A stretch of 64,000 bases of DNA from positions 1,944,501-2,008,500 of the forward strand of contig JAYMNP010000001.1 in NCBI GenBank assembly GCA_036941025.1. The letters run 5' to 3'. The notes below the pieces were generated by a model that had not been told where the DNA came from, did no database searches, and saw nothing but the letters and a program-made list of their open reading frames with translations. The first letter of the stretch is position 1, and every line of letters begins with the position of its first letter. Shown piece after piece: positions 34,564 to 42,979 of the stretch. The translations under genes and the position numbers were made by a program. The DNA comes from Lachnospiraceae bacterium JLR.KK002 (GTDB lineage: Bacteria > Bacillota > Clostridia > Lachnospirales > Lachnospiraceae).

Positions 34564-35813
34564 TAAAAAAACTGCGGAGAAAATTCATTGGGGTCTCCAT
34601 GCTTTCCACTCTGCTGGTTCTGACCATTATTATCGCTACTGTCAATATCCTGAATTACCGGAAGGTTATCCGGGATGCAGAACATATTCTTCTCATTCTG
34701 TCTGAACATGAGGGCCGCTTTCCCATGGAACAACCGACTCCGGAGCAAAATAATCCTTCCCATAAGCCTCCCCTTCCCCGGACTCCGGCTCCCGGAGCCA
34801 TGTCTCCGGAACTTCCTTACGAATCCCGGTATTTCTCCGTCCTTCTGGACGAAAAAGGCAGCATCCTGTCTGTGGATACCGGTAAAATTGCCGCTGTAGA
34901 TACGGACGCTGCTTCTGCTTTTGCCATGCAGGTATGGGAACAGGGCGCCGCATCCGGATTTCTGAACGACTACCGCTATCTCCGTCAGAGCACAGGCAGC
35001 CGGACACGTCTGATTTTTCTGGACTGCGGCAGAAACCTGTCCACCTTCCGCTCTTTTCTGATTATCAGTATTCTGGTTTCTCTCCTGGGACTTGGCTCCG
35101 TCCTGATACTGGTTCTCATTTTTTCCGGAATTATTCTGAAACCTGTCTCGGAAAGCCAGGAAAAACAGCGCCGTTTCATTACAGACGCAGGCCATGAAAT
35201 CAAAACCCCGCTTACCATCATTGACGCAAATGCGGAAATTCTGGAACTGGAACAGGGAGACAGTGAATGGCTCCAAAGTATCCGTCGTCAGACACTGCGC
35301 CTTTCCTCCCTCACCGACGAGCTCATCTGTCTGTCCCGCATGGAAGAACCGAACCATTCCTTTCCCGCAGAAGATTTCTCCATTTCGGAGCTGGCAGAAG
35401 AAATGGTTCAGTCCTTTCAGCCCCTGGCCGCCGCGCAGGGAAAATCCCTTACCGCCCGTATTTCCCCGCAGCTCTCCTGCCGCGCACATCAGGCATCCAT
35501 CCGTCAGTTATTCTCCATTCTGCTGGACAATGCCCTGAAATATTCCACGCAGCATGGCTCTGTGGCAGTCACCCTGCAGAAAAAAGGCAAAAATATACTC
35601 CTTCTGGTCTGCAACACTGCGGAGTATATTTCAGAAGAAGATCTGTCCCGGCTGTTCGAACGGTTTTACCGGACAGACCCTTCCAGAAATTCCGAAACCG
35701 GCGGACACGGCATCGGCCTTTCCATTGCAAAAGCCATTGTGGAAGCCCATAAAGGAAGCATTTCTGCCTCTGCGGAAGAAGGACATTCTCTCTGTATCCG
35801 CGTTATCCTGTGA
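34560..35813 (+). CDS. Sensor histidine kinase
   Basis: 417 residues. TM1 at about 15-32 and TM2 at about 165-190 enclose a ~130-residue extracytoplasmic domain rich in Pro near its start. HisKA box FITDAGHEIKTPLTIIDANA with the phospho-His, N box ILLDNALKYS and G box GGHGIGLSIAKAIVEAHKG. No HAMP domain is evident. Partner of the preceding response regulator. Confidence 0.94.
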   Translation: MIKKLRRKFIGVSMLSTLLVLTIIIATVNILNYRKVIRDAEHILLILSEHEGRFPMEQPTPEQNNPSHKPPLPRTPAPGAMSPELPYESRYFSVLLDEKGSILSVDTGKIAAVDTDAASAFAMQVWEQGAASGFLNDYRYLRQSTGSRTRLIFLDCGRNLSTFRSFLIISILVSLLGLGSVLILVLIFSGIILKPVSESQEKQRRFITDAGHEIKTPLTIIDANAEILELEQGDSEWLQSIRRQTLRLSSLTDELICLSRMEEPNHSFPAEDFSISELAEEMVQSFQPLAAAQGKSLTARISPQLSCRAHQASIRQLFSILLDNALKYSTQHGSVAVTLQKKGKNILLLVCNTAEYISEEDLSRLFERFYRTDPSRNSETGGHGIGLSIAKAIVEAHKGSISASAEEGHSLCIRVIL

Positions 35814-35855
35814 ATTCCGGCCTGTCAGGACTTTCACAGACTCTTCATATATATT

Positions 35856-35887
35856 TTAAGGTTCATTTAGGGTATGGGTGCTAAAAT
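35856..35887 (+). promoter_or_regulatory. OmpR-type box and promoter of the VTC operon
   Basis: TTAAGGTT (35856-35863) and TTAGGGTA (35867-35874) are 11 bp apart, the spacing of a response-regulator dimer site. They are followed by an extended -10, TGCTAAAAT (35879-35887), with no good -35, as expected of an activated promoter. Confidence 0.6.
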
Positions 35888-35918
35888 CTGATTATATTCA
35901 AAATCAGGAGGAACACTT

Positions 35919-36647
35919 ATGGACTATCAACATACCTTTCAGCGCTATGAACTGAAATATTTACTGAATTCCCGTCAGAAAGCTGCTGTCCTCTCTGCCA
36001 TGAAACCTTATATGACAGGGGACTCCTACCCGGACAGCACCGTCTGCAGCCTCTATTTCGATACCCCGGATTTCCTTTTAATCCGCCGCTCTCTGGAAAA
36101 AACCGCCTATAAGGAAAAACTGCGGCTGCGCAGTTATGGCCCCGCCCATTCTGACAGCACCGTGTTTGTGGAACTGAAGAAAAAGTACAAATCTGTGGTA
36201 TACAAGCGCCGGATTCCCATGACGCTGTCTCAGGCCGAACGCTGTCTCTGTCCGGGCCGCCCTTTTAAAGATTCTTCGCAGATTATCCGGGAAATTGATT
36301 ATTTTCGTAATTTTTACAAAAATCTGGCCCCGGCTGTTTTTCTGTCCTGTGAGCGGAAATCCTTCACCGGTATCAGTGCGCCGGATTTGCGCATTACCTT
36401 CGACGAAAACATTCTCTGGCGTCGGGAACAGCTCTCCCTTTGCAGCGGCATTTACGGCAGCCCCATCCTTTCGCCTGACACCGCGCTGATGGAAATCAAA
36501 ACTGCCGGAGCCATGCCTTTATGGCTGACCGAAACCCTCTCCGAATTCGGAATTTTCAGGACTTCTTTTTCCAAATACGGAAAAGCCTGGGAAGCAATTT
36601 TACAGGGATATCTCTGTCCGGAAGGAGGTCTGCGCTATGTTTCCTGA
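35919..36647 (+). CDS. VTC-domain protein (polyphosphate polymerase-like)
   Basis: 242 residues matching the VTC tunnel domain: FQRYELKYLLNSRQK, SLYFDTPDF, KEKLRLRSYG, FVELKKKYKSVVYKRRI and a C-terminal MEIKTAGAMPLWL. These basic and acidic strands line the polyphosphate/triphosphate tunnel in yeast VTC4. There is no membrane segment; it overlaps the DUF4956 membrane gene by 11 bases and the two are probably a complex. The activity in bacteria of this subfamily is not established. Confidence 0.88.
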   Translation: MDYQHTFQRYELKYLLNSRQKAAVLSAMKPYMTGDSYPDSTVCSLYFDTPDFLLIRRSLEKTAYKEKLRLRSYGPAHSDSTVFVELKKKYKSVVYKRRIPMTLSQAERCLCPGRPFKDSSQIIREIDYFRNFYKNLAPAVFLSCERKSFTGISAPDLRITFDENILWRREQLSLCSGIYGSPILSPDTALMEIKTAGAMPLWLTETLSEFGIFRTSFSKYGKAWEAILQGYLCPEGGLRYVS

Positions 36648-37332
36648 CATGTTCAAAAGCATTTTTGAAACAGGGACCTCCCTTTCCCTTCAGCCTGCGG
36701 ATTTTCTGCTCTGTCTGGCGGTATCTCTGGCCATGGGCATTTTTCTGGCCATGGTTTACACTTACAAAACCCGTTATACCCAGAGCTTTGTCATTACGCT
36801 GGCATTGATTCCTGCCATTGTATGTGTAGTCATCCTGCTGGTTCACGGCAGTATCGGCGCAGGAGTGGCTGTGGCCGGAGCTTTTAACCTGGTGCGTTTC
36901 CGCTCTGTTCCCGGCTCTGCCAGGGAAATCTGTGCCATTTTTCTGGCCATGGGCGCCGGTCTCACCGCAGGTATGGGATACCTGACATACGCTGTGCTGT
37001 TTTCTCTGATTCTGGGTTCCGGCAGCCTGTTCTATACCCGTTTTGGCCTCGGAATTCCCCGGCGCCCGGACCGGAACAAAATATTACATATTACCATCCC
37101 GGAAAATCTGGACTACACGCAGGTATTTGATGAACCGCTGGAAATCTATACGTCCCGCCATGAGATGATCAGTGTAAAAACCACCAACATGGGCAGCCTT
37201 TTTAAACTTACCTGGCAGATTACGCTGAAAGAGCCGGCAGAAGAAAAGAATTTCATCGACGCCCTGCGGTGCCGCAACGGCAATCTGGAAATCGTAATTT
37301 CCCGTCAGGAGACTGCCCCCTGCGAACTGTAA
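36637..37332 (+). CDS. DUF4956 membrane protein
   Basis: 231 residues with four hydrophobic helices in the first ~130 residues (FLLCLAVSLAMGIFLAMVY, FVITLALIPAIVCVVILLV, GAGVAVAGAFNLVRFRSVPG, FLAMGAGLTAGMGYLTYAVL) and a ~90-residue soluble C-terminus. The motif FNLVRFRS is typical of DUF4956, which is regularly encoded with VTC-domain and CotH-type genes. GGAGG lies upstream. Likely the membrane partner of the VTC protein. Confidence 0.88.
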   Translation: MFPDMFKSIFETGTSLSLQPADFLLCLAVSLAMGIFLAMVYTYKTRYTQSFVITLALIPAIVCVVILLVHGSIGAGVAVAGAFNLVRFRSVPGSAREICAIFLAMGAGLTAGMGYLTYAVLFSLILGSGSLFYTRFGLGIPRRPDRNKILHITIPENLDYTQVFDEPLEIYTSRHEMISVKTTNMGSLFKLTWQITLKEPAEEKNFIDALRCRNGNLEIVISRQETAPCEL

Positions 37333-37401
37333 AAATTCAGCCATTTTCTGATTCTGCGTATCGCAACATCAGAACATCAGCAGGCATAAAAGGAGAAAAC
37401 C

Positions 37402-39078
37402 ATGAAAAAAACAGTTTATATCTTTGCCCTTGCACTGCTGCTCACCCTGACAGGCTGTGCAGAACACAAAGCTGCCCGGTCAGATACCGGAACTTCCGGG
37501 CACTCCGATTCTGACAGCAGCGCCTCATCCGCTTTCTCAGAAGAAACCGCCATTGTCCGCAATCCGGAAGAACTGTTCAGCCAGCGCGACCTGGAAGCAG
37601 ATTACAACCAGACAGAAGCCATTGTCGTTTCCCTGAATGGGAATTCTGCCGCCTGCAATTCGGAAGCGGTTGCCATCTCCGGCTCAACCATTACCATTTC
37701 CCAGGAAGGCACTTATCTGCTCTCCGGTACCCTGGAACAGGGCATGGTAATTGTGGACGCCGCAGATACCGATAAAGTTCAGCTTGTACTGGACAATGCT
37801 TCCATACAGTGCGATTCCGGTGCTCCCATTTACGTCAGGCAGGCTGACAAAGTATTTCTCACTCTGGCTCCGGAAAGTGAAAATACTCTGACAGCTTCCG
37901 GTGAGTTCGTTCAGATTGACGACAATAACATTGATGCAGCCATTTTCTCAAAGGACGATTTAACTTTAAACGGTTCCGGCATTCTGAATATTTACAGCAG
38001 TTCCGGACATGGAATTGTATCCAAAGATGACCTTGTCATTACCGGCGGCACCTGTAATATTCAGGCTGCCCGCCATGGTCTGAGCGGGAAAGACAGCGTC
38101 TGTATTGCCGGTGGAGATTTTACCATTGACGCCGGAACAGATGGCATACACAGCGGAAATGAGGACGATCCTGCTCTGGGATTTCTCTACATTGCCGGAG
38201 GAACTTTTCATATTACTGCCGGGGATGACGGTATGCACACCGACGCTGATTTTACCCTTGCAGACGGATTTGTCACCATATCCAAAAGTTATGAAGGAAT
38301 TGAAGGGAAAACCATTCTCATTCAGGATGGTACCGTCAATATCACATCTTCCGATGATGGTCTGAATGCTTCAGACGGCAGCGGTTCAAAATCCTCTCCT
38401 GCCGGCCCGCCCAGTACAGAGGCTGACAGTTCCGTTTTTCTCCGGATTACAGGTGGCACTCTCACAGTCGATGCCGGAGGAGACGGCCTGGATTCCAATG
38501 GAAATCTGTACGTGGAAGGGGGAGAACTTTACATCTCCGGTTCGGAAAACGGCGGAAACAGCGCTCTGGACTATAACGGGGAGGGTAAAATCACAGGCGG
38601 AACCCTGGCTGCTGCAGGATTTTCCAATATGGCTCAGAATTTCGGTGATACCTCCTCTCAGGGAACCATGCTGGTCACCTTTGCCCCTCAGGAAGCCGGA
38701 ACTGAAATATCCCTGATAAGCACTCAGAGTGATACCTTAATTTCCTATACACCGCCCAAACAATATGACAGTATTGTTTTCAGCCACCCTGATGTAACGT
38801 CCGGCAGTACCTATACGGTTCGCTGTGGGACTGTGGATACGGAAGTCACCATGGACGCCACTGTCTATGGAAATACTTCCGGTATGCCCGGCAGATTCCA
38901 GCCTCCCGAATCCCCGGAGGGAGAAAGGCCGGAGGCTCCGGACGGACAGATACCGAATGCTCCGGACGGACAAAAATCAAATCCTCCGGACGGGCAGGCT
39001 CTCCCGGACGGGCAGGCTCCTCCGGACGGAGAAAATCCGGAATTCCCCGGCGAGCAGGCTCCTCCGGACGAAGTGTAA
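37402..39078 (+). CDS. Surface lipoprotein with Cthe_2159-type beta-helix and PDGQ-rich tail
   Basis: 558 residues. Signal peptide with lipobox LTGC (residues 16-19). Residues about 85-470 form a repetitive beta-helix (recurrent GG.F.I.AG.DG, DDLTLNGSG, SSGHGIVSKDDLVITGG) matching the Cthe_2159 carbohydrate-binding family. The last ~55 residues are Pro/Asp/Gly-rich, with repeats of PPDGQ. Third gene after VTC and DUF4956, so it is probably regulated with them by the upstream two-component system. It may bind acidic polysaccharide at the cell surface. Confidence 0.85.
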   Translation: MKKTVYIFALALLLTLTGCAEHKAARSDTGTSGHSDSDSSASSAFSEETAIVRNPEELFSQRDLEADYNQTEAIVVSLNGNSAACNSEAVAISGSTITISQEGTYLLSGTLEQGMVIVDAADTDKVQLVLDNASIQCDSGAPIYVRQADKVFLTLAPESENTLTASGEFVQIDDNNIDAAIFSKDDLTLNGSGILNIYSSSGHGIVSKDDLVITGGTCNIQAARHGLSGKDSVCIAGGDFTIDAGTDGIHSGNEDDPALGFLYIAGGTFHITAGDDGMHTDADFTLADGFVTISKSYEGIEGKTILIQDGTVNITSSDDGLNASDGSGSKSSPAGPPSTEADSSVFLRITGGTLTVDAGGDGLDSNGNLYVEGGELYISGSENGGNSALDYNGEGKITGGTLAAAGFSNMAQNFGDTSSQGTMLVTFAPQEAGTEISLISTQSDTLISYTPPKQYDSIVFSHPDVTSGSTYTVRCGTVDTEVTMDATVYGNTSGMPGRFQPPESPEGERPEAPDGQIPNAPDGQKSNPPDGQALPDGQAPPDGENPEFPGEQAPPDEV

Positions 39079-39235
39079 CGAAAATGGTAGGGCTGTCGGA
39101 AAATAAAATTTCCCGACAGCTCCACCGAAAAGGAGAAAAACATCTTAAAATTACTTGCTTTTTTCTTACAACTATGATAATATATTTTTGTTTGAGGCAG
39201 ATACTCATGCTGTCATATTCTATATATAATCACAG

Positions 39236-39318
39236 GCCGGCGTGTCGGAATGGCAGACGAGGCAGACTCAAAATCTGTTGTGGGTAACCACGTGCGGGTT
39301 CAAGTCCCGCTGCCGGCA
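39236..39318 (+). tRNA. tRNA-Leu (anticodon CAA)
   Basis: 83-nt type II tRNA. Acceptor stem GCCGGCG with TGCCGGC, anticodon stem-loop GCAGA-CTCAAAA-TCTGT with CAA, a long variable arm, and T arm GCGGGTTCAAGTCCCGC. CCA is not encoded. It marks the left edge of a decayed island. Confidence 0.95.
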
Positions 39319-39324
39319 GTTCTT

Positions 39325-39561
39325 TCAGGTGTCAGATTCCTTATGAGATAAGGAGTTTGGCATTTTTTGATTAAAAACTTTTAACTCCTTTAACAACTCT
39401 TTAAAATATCTGCTGTCCGAATTATCCTCAACCAGTTTTGCCATTAAAAGACTTTTGCCACTGCCAGTTGGCTGGACAACTGCCACTCGCTGAATCCCTT
39501 CGTTATACATACGGTGAATATTTTCATAAATCTTTTGGTTATGTCCAAATAAACCTACCAT
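39325..39561 (-). pseudogene. Remnant of a DEAD/DEAH-type helicase
   Basis: About 78 residues from the ATG at 39561 (GGAGG 7 bases upstream). It begins MVGLFGHNQKIYENIHRMY and has a Walker A (VVQPTGSGKSLL), the first ~50 residues of a large helicase. After residue ~52 it jumps to an unrelated-looking or far-downstream segment and stops within 7 bp of the tRNA-Leu 3' end. This is an internal-deletion remnant. Confidence 0.75.
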
Positions 39562-39733
39562 AATCAATCCTCCCATCATTTAATTATTTTCTGCTCTTTA
39601 CTTCTCCATTCGCTTTTACATTTTTCTCAAAACTGCGAAAAACACAAAAAAATCCGTAAAAAAATAACACTTAAAGCAATCCCATTTTCAGAGCTGCTTT
39701 AAATTGTATAGAATATATGTTCTGTTGTCAGGT

Positions 39734-39774
39734 ATAAAAAAATACCAGCCATCGTTTTTATTTTTGATGGCTGA
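39734..39774 (-). terminator. Terminator
   Basis: CAGCCATC (39746-39753) pairs with GATGGCTG (39766-39773) around a 12-base loop; on the minus strand it is followed by TATTTTTTT. It follows the small minus-strand frame at 39788. Confidence 0.75.
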
Positions 39775-39787
39775 TATGATACTTATA

Positions 39788-40003
39788 TCAATATGACATA
39801 TTTATTTTTTTAAGCAGTAATCTTATGCTCTCATTTATTATATCATTCACTTTTACCACAACCATATTTATTTCATCTGTTACCATTGTAGTATCTGCCT
39901 GGTTAATATACTGCTTCCCTGTTTTTACAAGTTCATTTGAGCAACCCGTTATCTCTCGTTTAAATTGGCTAAATTTAATTTCACAATTATAAGATTCAGG
40001 CAC
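39788..40003 (-). pseudogene. C-terminal fragment of an unknown protein
   Basis: 71 codons from a GTG, ending just before a good terminator. The frame continues a few codons upstream (through a Trp-Lys-Asn-Thr-Tyr-Gly stretch) to a stop, without a ribosome binding site, so it looks like the tail of a longer gene. Predicted mostly helical. Family not recognised. Confidence 0.35.
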
Positions 40004-40084
40004 TGCACCATATGTATTTTTCCATTGTCAACGTTCTAAAACAAAATACACGGCGTTTAACCTCAATCCATACAAAAATTTGTA

Positions 40085-40113
40085 TTGCTAATCGTTGTAC
40101 AATAGTATATAAT
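40085..40113 (+). promoter_or_regulatory. Promoter of the relB-like gene
   Basis: TTGCTA (40085-40090), 17 bases, TATAAT (40108-40113). The palindrome TTGTACAA lies in the spacer and may be the antitoxin operator. Confidence 0.6.
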
Positions 40114-40145
40114 AATATCAATCCAAAAGGAAAGGTATTAAAATT

Positions 40146-40448
40146 ATGGCTACAAAAAGTGCAAATGTACTCGCTCGCGTCGAACCAGAAGTAAAAGAAC
40201 AGGCAGAATCCATCATGTCACAACTTGGATTACCAGCTTCTGTTGTGATCAATGCATTATATAAGCAAATTATCCTGACTAAAAGCATCCCTTTTTCACT
40301 CTCAATACCCAAAGAACCTGTAACACGGGATTCCATGACTACAGAAGAATTTAACACCATAATGGAAACAGGCTTATCACAAGCCAAAGCTGATCAGTCA
40401 CGCTCTGTTGCTGATGCATTTGCAGATTTAAGACAGGAGTTACAATAA
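40146..40448 (+). CDS. RelB/DinJ-family antitoxin
   Basis: 100 residues. The N-terminal ribbon-helix-helix region reads MATKSANVLARVEPEVKEQA, followed by IMSQLGLPASVVINALYKQI, the RelB/DinJ signature; the C-terminus is the toxin-binding tail. It would normally autorepress and neutralise a RelE/YafQ-type toxin. The toxin start overlaps its stop by one base, but the toxin is destroyed by an insertion, leaving an orphan antitoxin. Confidence 0.9.
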   Translation: MATKSANVLARVEPEVKEQAESIMSQLGLPASVVINALYKQIILTKSIPFSLSIPKEPVTRDSMTTEEFNTIMETGLSQAKADQSRSVADAFADLRQELQ

Positions 40449-40531
40449 TGGATAAAACTTATGTTGTAAAAATCACCTCACAAGCTGAAGAACAACTATA
40501 TGAAATCATACATTTTTTCCTCAATCCCTGA
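40448..40531 (+). pseudogene. RelE/ParE-type toxin, truncated by an IS256 fragment
   Basis: The start ATG at 40448 overlaps the antitoxin stop (TAATG). The frame reads MDKTYVVKITSQAEEQLYEI and a few more residues, the N-terminus of a RelE-superfamily toxin, then runs into transposase sequence and stops at 40531. About 20-24 of roughly 95 residues remain, without any catalytic residue. Confidence 0.8.
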
Positions 40532-40837
40532 GATGTCACGCTGGTATTTTGATATCAGCTTCGGCTCAAATTCCCCGTTCCGGTCCCTGGGCACGTCAAT
40601 CTGGAATTCCCCATACTGGCTCTTCAAGTTTTTTGGGGAATGCCCATTGCGCTTGTTGTCTGTCTGTAAATCCCCTTTACGGTTCTTCTCGTAGCCGAAG
40701 GTTGCGTCCATCTCTGCCTCCATGAGTTCCTGCAGGATGTCCTTAAAACTGTCCCTGAGCAGGGCATAGACATCAGTGACGCTGTTTAAGTTGTTTTCTG
40801 AAATAATCTGTCGAATCTGTTCCTTTGCTACTGGCAT
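40510..40837 (-). pseudogene. IS256-family transposase, N-terminal fragment
   Basis: About 110 residues of a ~400-residue mutator-type transposase: MPVAKEQIRQIISENNL, LMEAEMDATFGYEKN, KRNGHSPKNL and VPRDRNGEFEPKLISKYQRD, ending at DISGIEEK where it fuses with the toxin sequence near 40510. No DDE residues remain. The upstream flank (about 40838-40860) probably keeps one IS end. Confidence 0.88.
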
Positions 40838-40952
40838 AAAAACACAATTTATTTACACTACCCCCACACTACCTTAAATTATTGTGCATCCAAAAACAAA
40901 TCTCTTTTATATATTTTCATTCTTTCAGACTGCTCTTCAATTATGATATACT

Positions 40953-42556
40953 TAGTGTCTGCTGATTAAGCAAATATTTGCAACTTCCAACTCTTACATC
41001 TGCTCCAGTTACACCAAAATCGGATCAGATACAAAAGAGCATAAAGTATTCGCCTCTGAATCTTGAATAGATTCATCACAAATACAGATAATGCGACAGA
41101 AGTTAACTGCGTTTCCTCCAGCTTGGTGGTAATACAGTCCATGCCATAGCAGCGTTTGCTTAAGCTAAAAGTACGTTCCACTTCGATTCTGTCAGTATTA
41201 TCCTGATACTCTTGTTTTTTATCAACTTTTACTGCAGCACTTGGTCTGCCCAGTTTTGGTCCTGACAGACGGATCCCATGCTCTTTGCAATAACTCCTGT
41301 TTTCTCTGGTCCGGTATATCTGATCTGCCAGCACACGTTTCGGATAATAACCGGTGCGTTCCTTGAAGCGTTCTACCGCTTCAATCAGGCAGGTGCTCTC
41401 GTTATATGCTTCAAACGATATTTTTTCGATGCGTCCGTATCCTTCACTGTCAAGGCTTAGATCAAACTTTGCACCAAATTCAACTGGGGCTTTTACTTTC
41501 CCCCTGACAATAGGACGAAGCCATGGCTGCGAGATGCTTACGATACGATGTTCCACTGAGTGTACTTTGTTATCGTACATGTACTTCTGCTGCTCGTACA
41601 GCGTGATGATAGTCAGATACAAACTAATTTCTTTATCTGTCATCGCATATCCGTCGCTCATGAACTTTTCCAGATATCCGATGTCTCTTGCAACGTAACC
41701 AAGCTGTTTGCGCAGTGCCTTCCTGATTTTCTTTGCACTATGTTTTTTACTTTTGGCAAATGAAAGATAATCTTTTCTGGCACGTCTTCTATAGCGTCTT
41801 GGCAGTGGAAGACCATAGGATTTGCAAAAACGGTAAATGATGGTTTCCAGTTTCTCCCTTGCTTCGTTCAGGAGTGAAATATCCTGGGGATAACGGATGT
41901 CTGCCGGTGCACAGGTTGCGTCCAGTGTCAGTGTTCCTTTGTTTGTGTCTTCTTTCAAAGCGTCATTATCGCCGGAGTTTCCGGAAGATGGTGGTGTATT
42001 GTTGTCATCATCTTTGTGAGCAAGAAGATACTCATTTACTTCCATCAGCATTTCAGCAGAAATGCGTTTGCGAAAAAGAACCAGTGTGCTTGCATCAAAC
42101 GGAGCTTCTTCCTGATAGCCGGGAAGTCCGATAAAGTACTGCAGATATGGATTCTCTGTGATCTGTTCCACGAGTTCACGATCAGAATACTGGAACTTGG
42201 TCTGGATGATCAGGGCTCCTAACGCCATCCGAAATGGCTTGGCAACATTACCCGTACCACTCGGGAACAGTCTGGCATATTTTACTTCAAATTCATCCCA
42301 TGGGATTCGGTCAGCCAGTTTGATCCAGCGGTTATCCGAGTTCATGTGGAGTCCCATAGGCTGGTTGAAATCGAGAAACGAGTGGTGTAACTTGTTAATA
42401 GGTTTGTACATTGATTTAGCCCCTTTATACATAAAATATGCAGAATAACTGCAAGAAAAACGGTTTGATTTTATCAAAATCCTTGCAGGTATTATACCAT
42501 AAAATGCGGTAAAAGTCGGTAAAATCAAGTGTTTTAAACCTAATCAGCAGACACTA
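40953..42556 (-). mobile_element. Complete insertion sequence (IS5/IS1182-type)
   Basis: 16-bp perfect terminal inverted repeats TAGTGTCTGCTGATTA (40953-40968) and TAATCAGCAGACACTA (42541-42556) enclose one transposase gene; 1,604 bp. No unambiguous target duplication is visible. It interrupts a pentapeptide-repeat gene on its right. Confidence 0.88.
40966..42411 (-). CDS. Transposase (DUF772 N-terminus, DDE domain)
   Basis: 481 residues from the ATG at 42411, MYKPINKLHHSFLDF. Residues ~45-125 match the InsH-type DUF772 domain (FRMALGALIIQTKFQYSDREL, FIGLPGYQEEAPFDASTLV). Three acidic candidates of the DDE triad are near LTLDATCAPADI, VLADQIYRTREN and the RIEVERTFSLSKR region. Apparently intact. 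Confidence 0.9.
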   Translation of the reverse strand: MYKPINKLHHSFLDFNQPMGLHMNSDNRWIKLADRIPWDEFEVKYARLFPSGTGNVAKPFRMALGALIIQTKFQYSDRELVEQITENPYLQYFIGLPGYQEEAPFDASTLVLFRKRISAEMLMEVNEYLLAHKDDDNNTPPSSGNSGDNDALKEDTNKGTLTLDATCAPADIRYPQDISLLNEAREKLETIIYRFCKSYGLPLPRRYRRRARKDYLSFAKSKKHSAKKIRKALRKQLGYVARDIGYLEKFMSDGYAMTDKEISLYLTIITLYEQQKYMYDNKVHSVEHRIVSISQPWLRPIVRGKVKAPVEFGAKFDLSLDSEGYGRIEKISFEAYNESTCLIEAVERFKERTGYYPKRVLADQIYRTRENRSYCKEHGIRLSGPKLGRPSAAVKVDKKQEYQDNTDRIEVERTFSLSKRCYGMDCITTKLEETQLTSVALSVFVMNLFKIQRRILYALLYLIRFWCNWSRCKSWKLQIFA

Positions 42557-42775
42557 CTTAAAATTCGCTTTTTCCAATTGTTCCAATGATATATTTTGCA
42601 TATCACTCTTTAACCAGATTGATGAATCTAAATACGTACCCGTTAAATTCACTTTGCTTAAATTTGCTCCAGCCAAATTCGCTCCAGTTAAATCAGAATA
42701 ACTTAAATTAGCATTGCCTAAATCCAGATAACTTAAATTTATATTTTGTAAAAATAACTGTTTCTACCAGTATTC
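42556..42775 (-). pseudogene. Pentapeptide-repeat protein remnant
   Basis: The minus-strand frame reads NINLSYLDLGNANLSYSDL, then TGANLAGANLSKVNLTG, typical A(D/N)LXX pentapeptide repeats, ending LEQLEKANFK then TAG. That TAG is the first three bases of the adjacent IS inverted repeat, so the insertion created the stop. Upstream the frame is broken by a stop and a shift near 42755; another 76-codon frame (42739-42969) may hold earlier parts. Confidence 0.7.
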
Positions 42776-42884
42776 AATAGCAATCTCAATATTTCCATAA
42801 GATTCAAAAAACAACATTGCTCCATTTCTACAATATTTTTATAATATTTTAGCAGTAATATATCCAGAGATTGAATCCTCAAAA

Positions 42885-42935
42885 AAATAAGGCACACCAA
42901 ACTTTTACATCCGATATGCCTTATTTTGATATCTT
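42885..42935. terminator. Hairpin with flanking A/T runs
   Basis: AAAATAAGGCA pairs with TGCCTTATTTT around a ~22-base loop, like a bidirectional terminator. It lies upstream of the pentapeptide remnant and shows that the open frame through it is unlikely to be coding there. Confidence 0.5.
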
Positions 42936-42979
42936 TTATACAAATCACCTCGGTTATCTGTATTTTCAATATTGATTAA

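Noticed and set aside
34539..35489. 316-codon minus-strand frame
   Set aside because: Antisense to the histidine kinase, which has complete catalytic boxes and a coupled start.
39068..39124. GCTGTCGG/CCGACAGC hairpin as a terminator of the surface-protein gene
   Set aside because: The stem is good but no T-run follows on the plus strand, so it is not called.
42739..42969. 76-codon minus-strand frame as a gene
   Set aside because: It runs through a terminator-like hairpin and lacks a ribosome binding site; at best its end belongs to the pentapeptide remnant.
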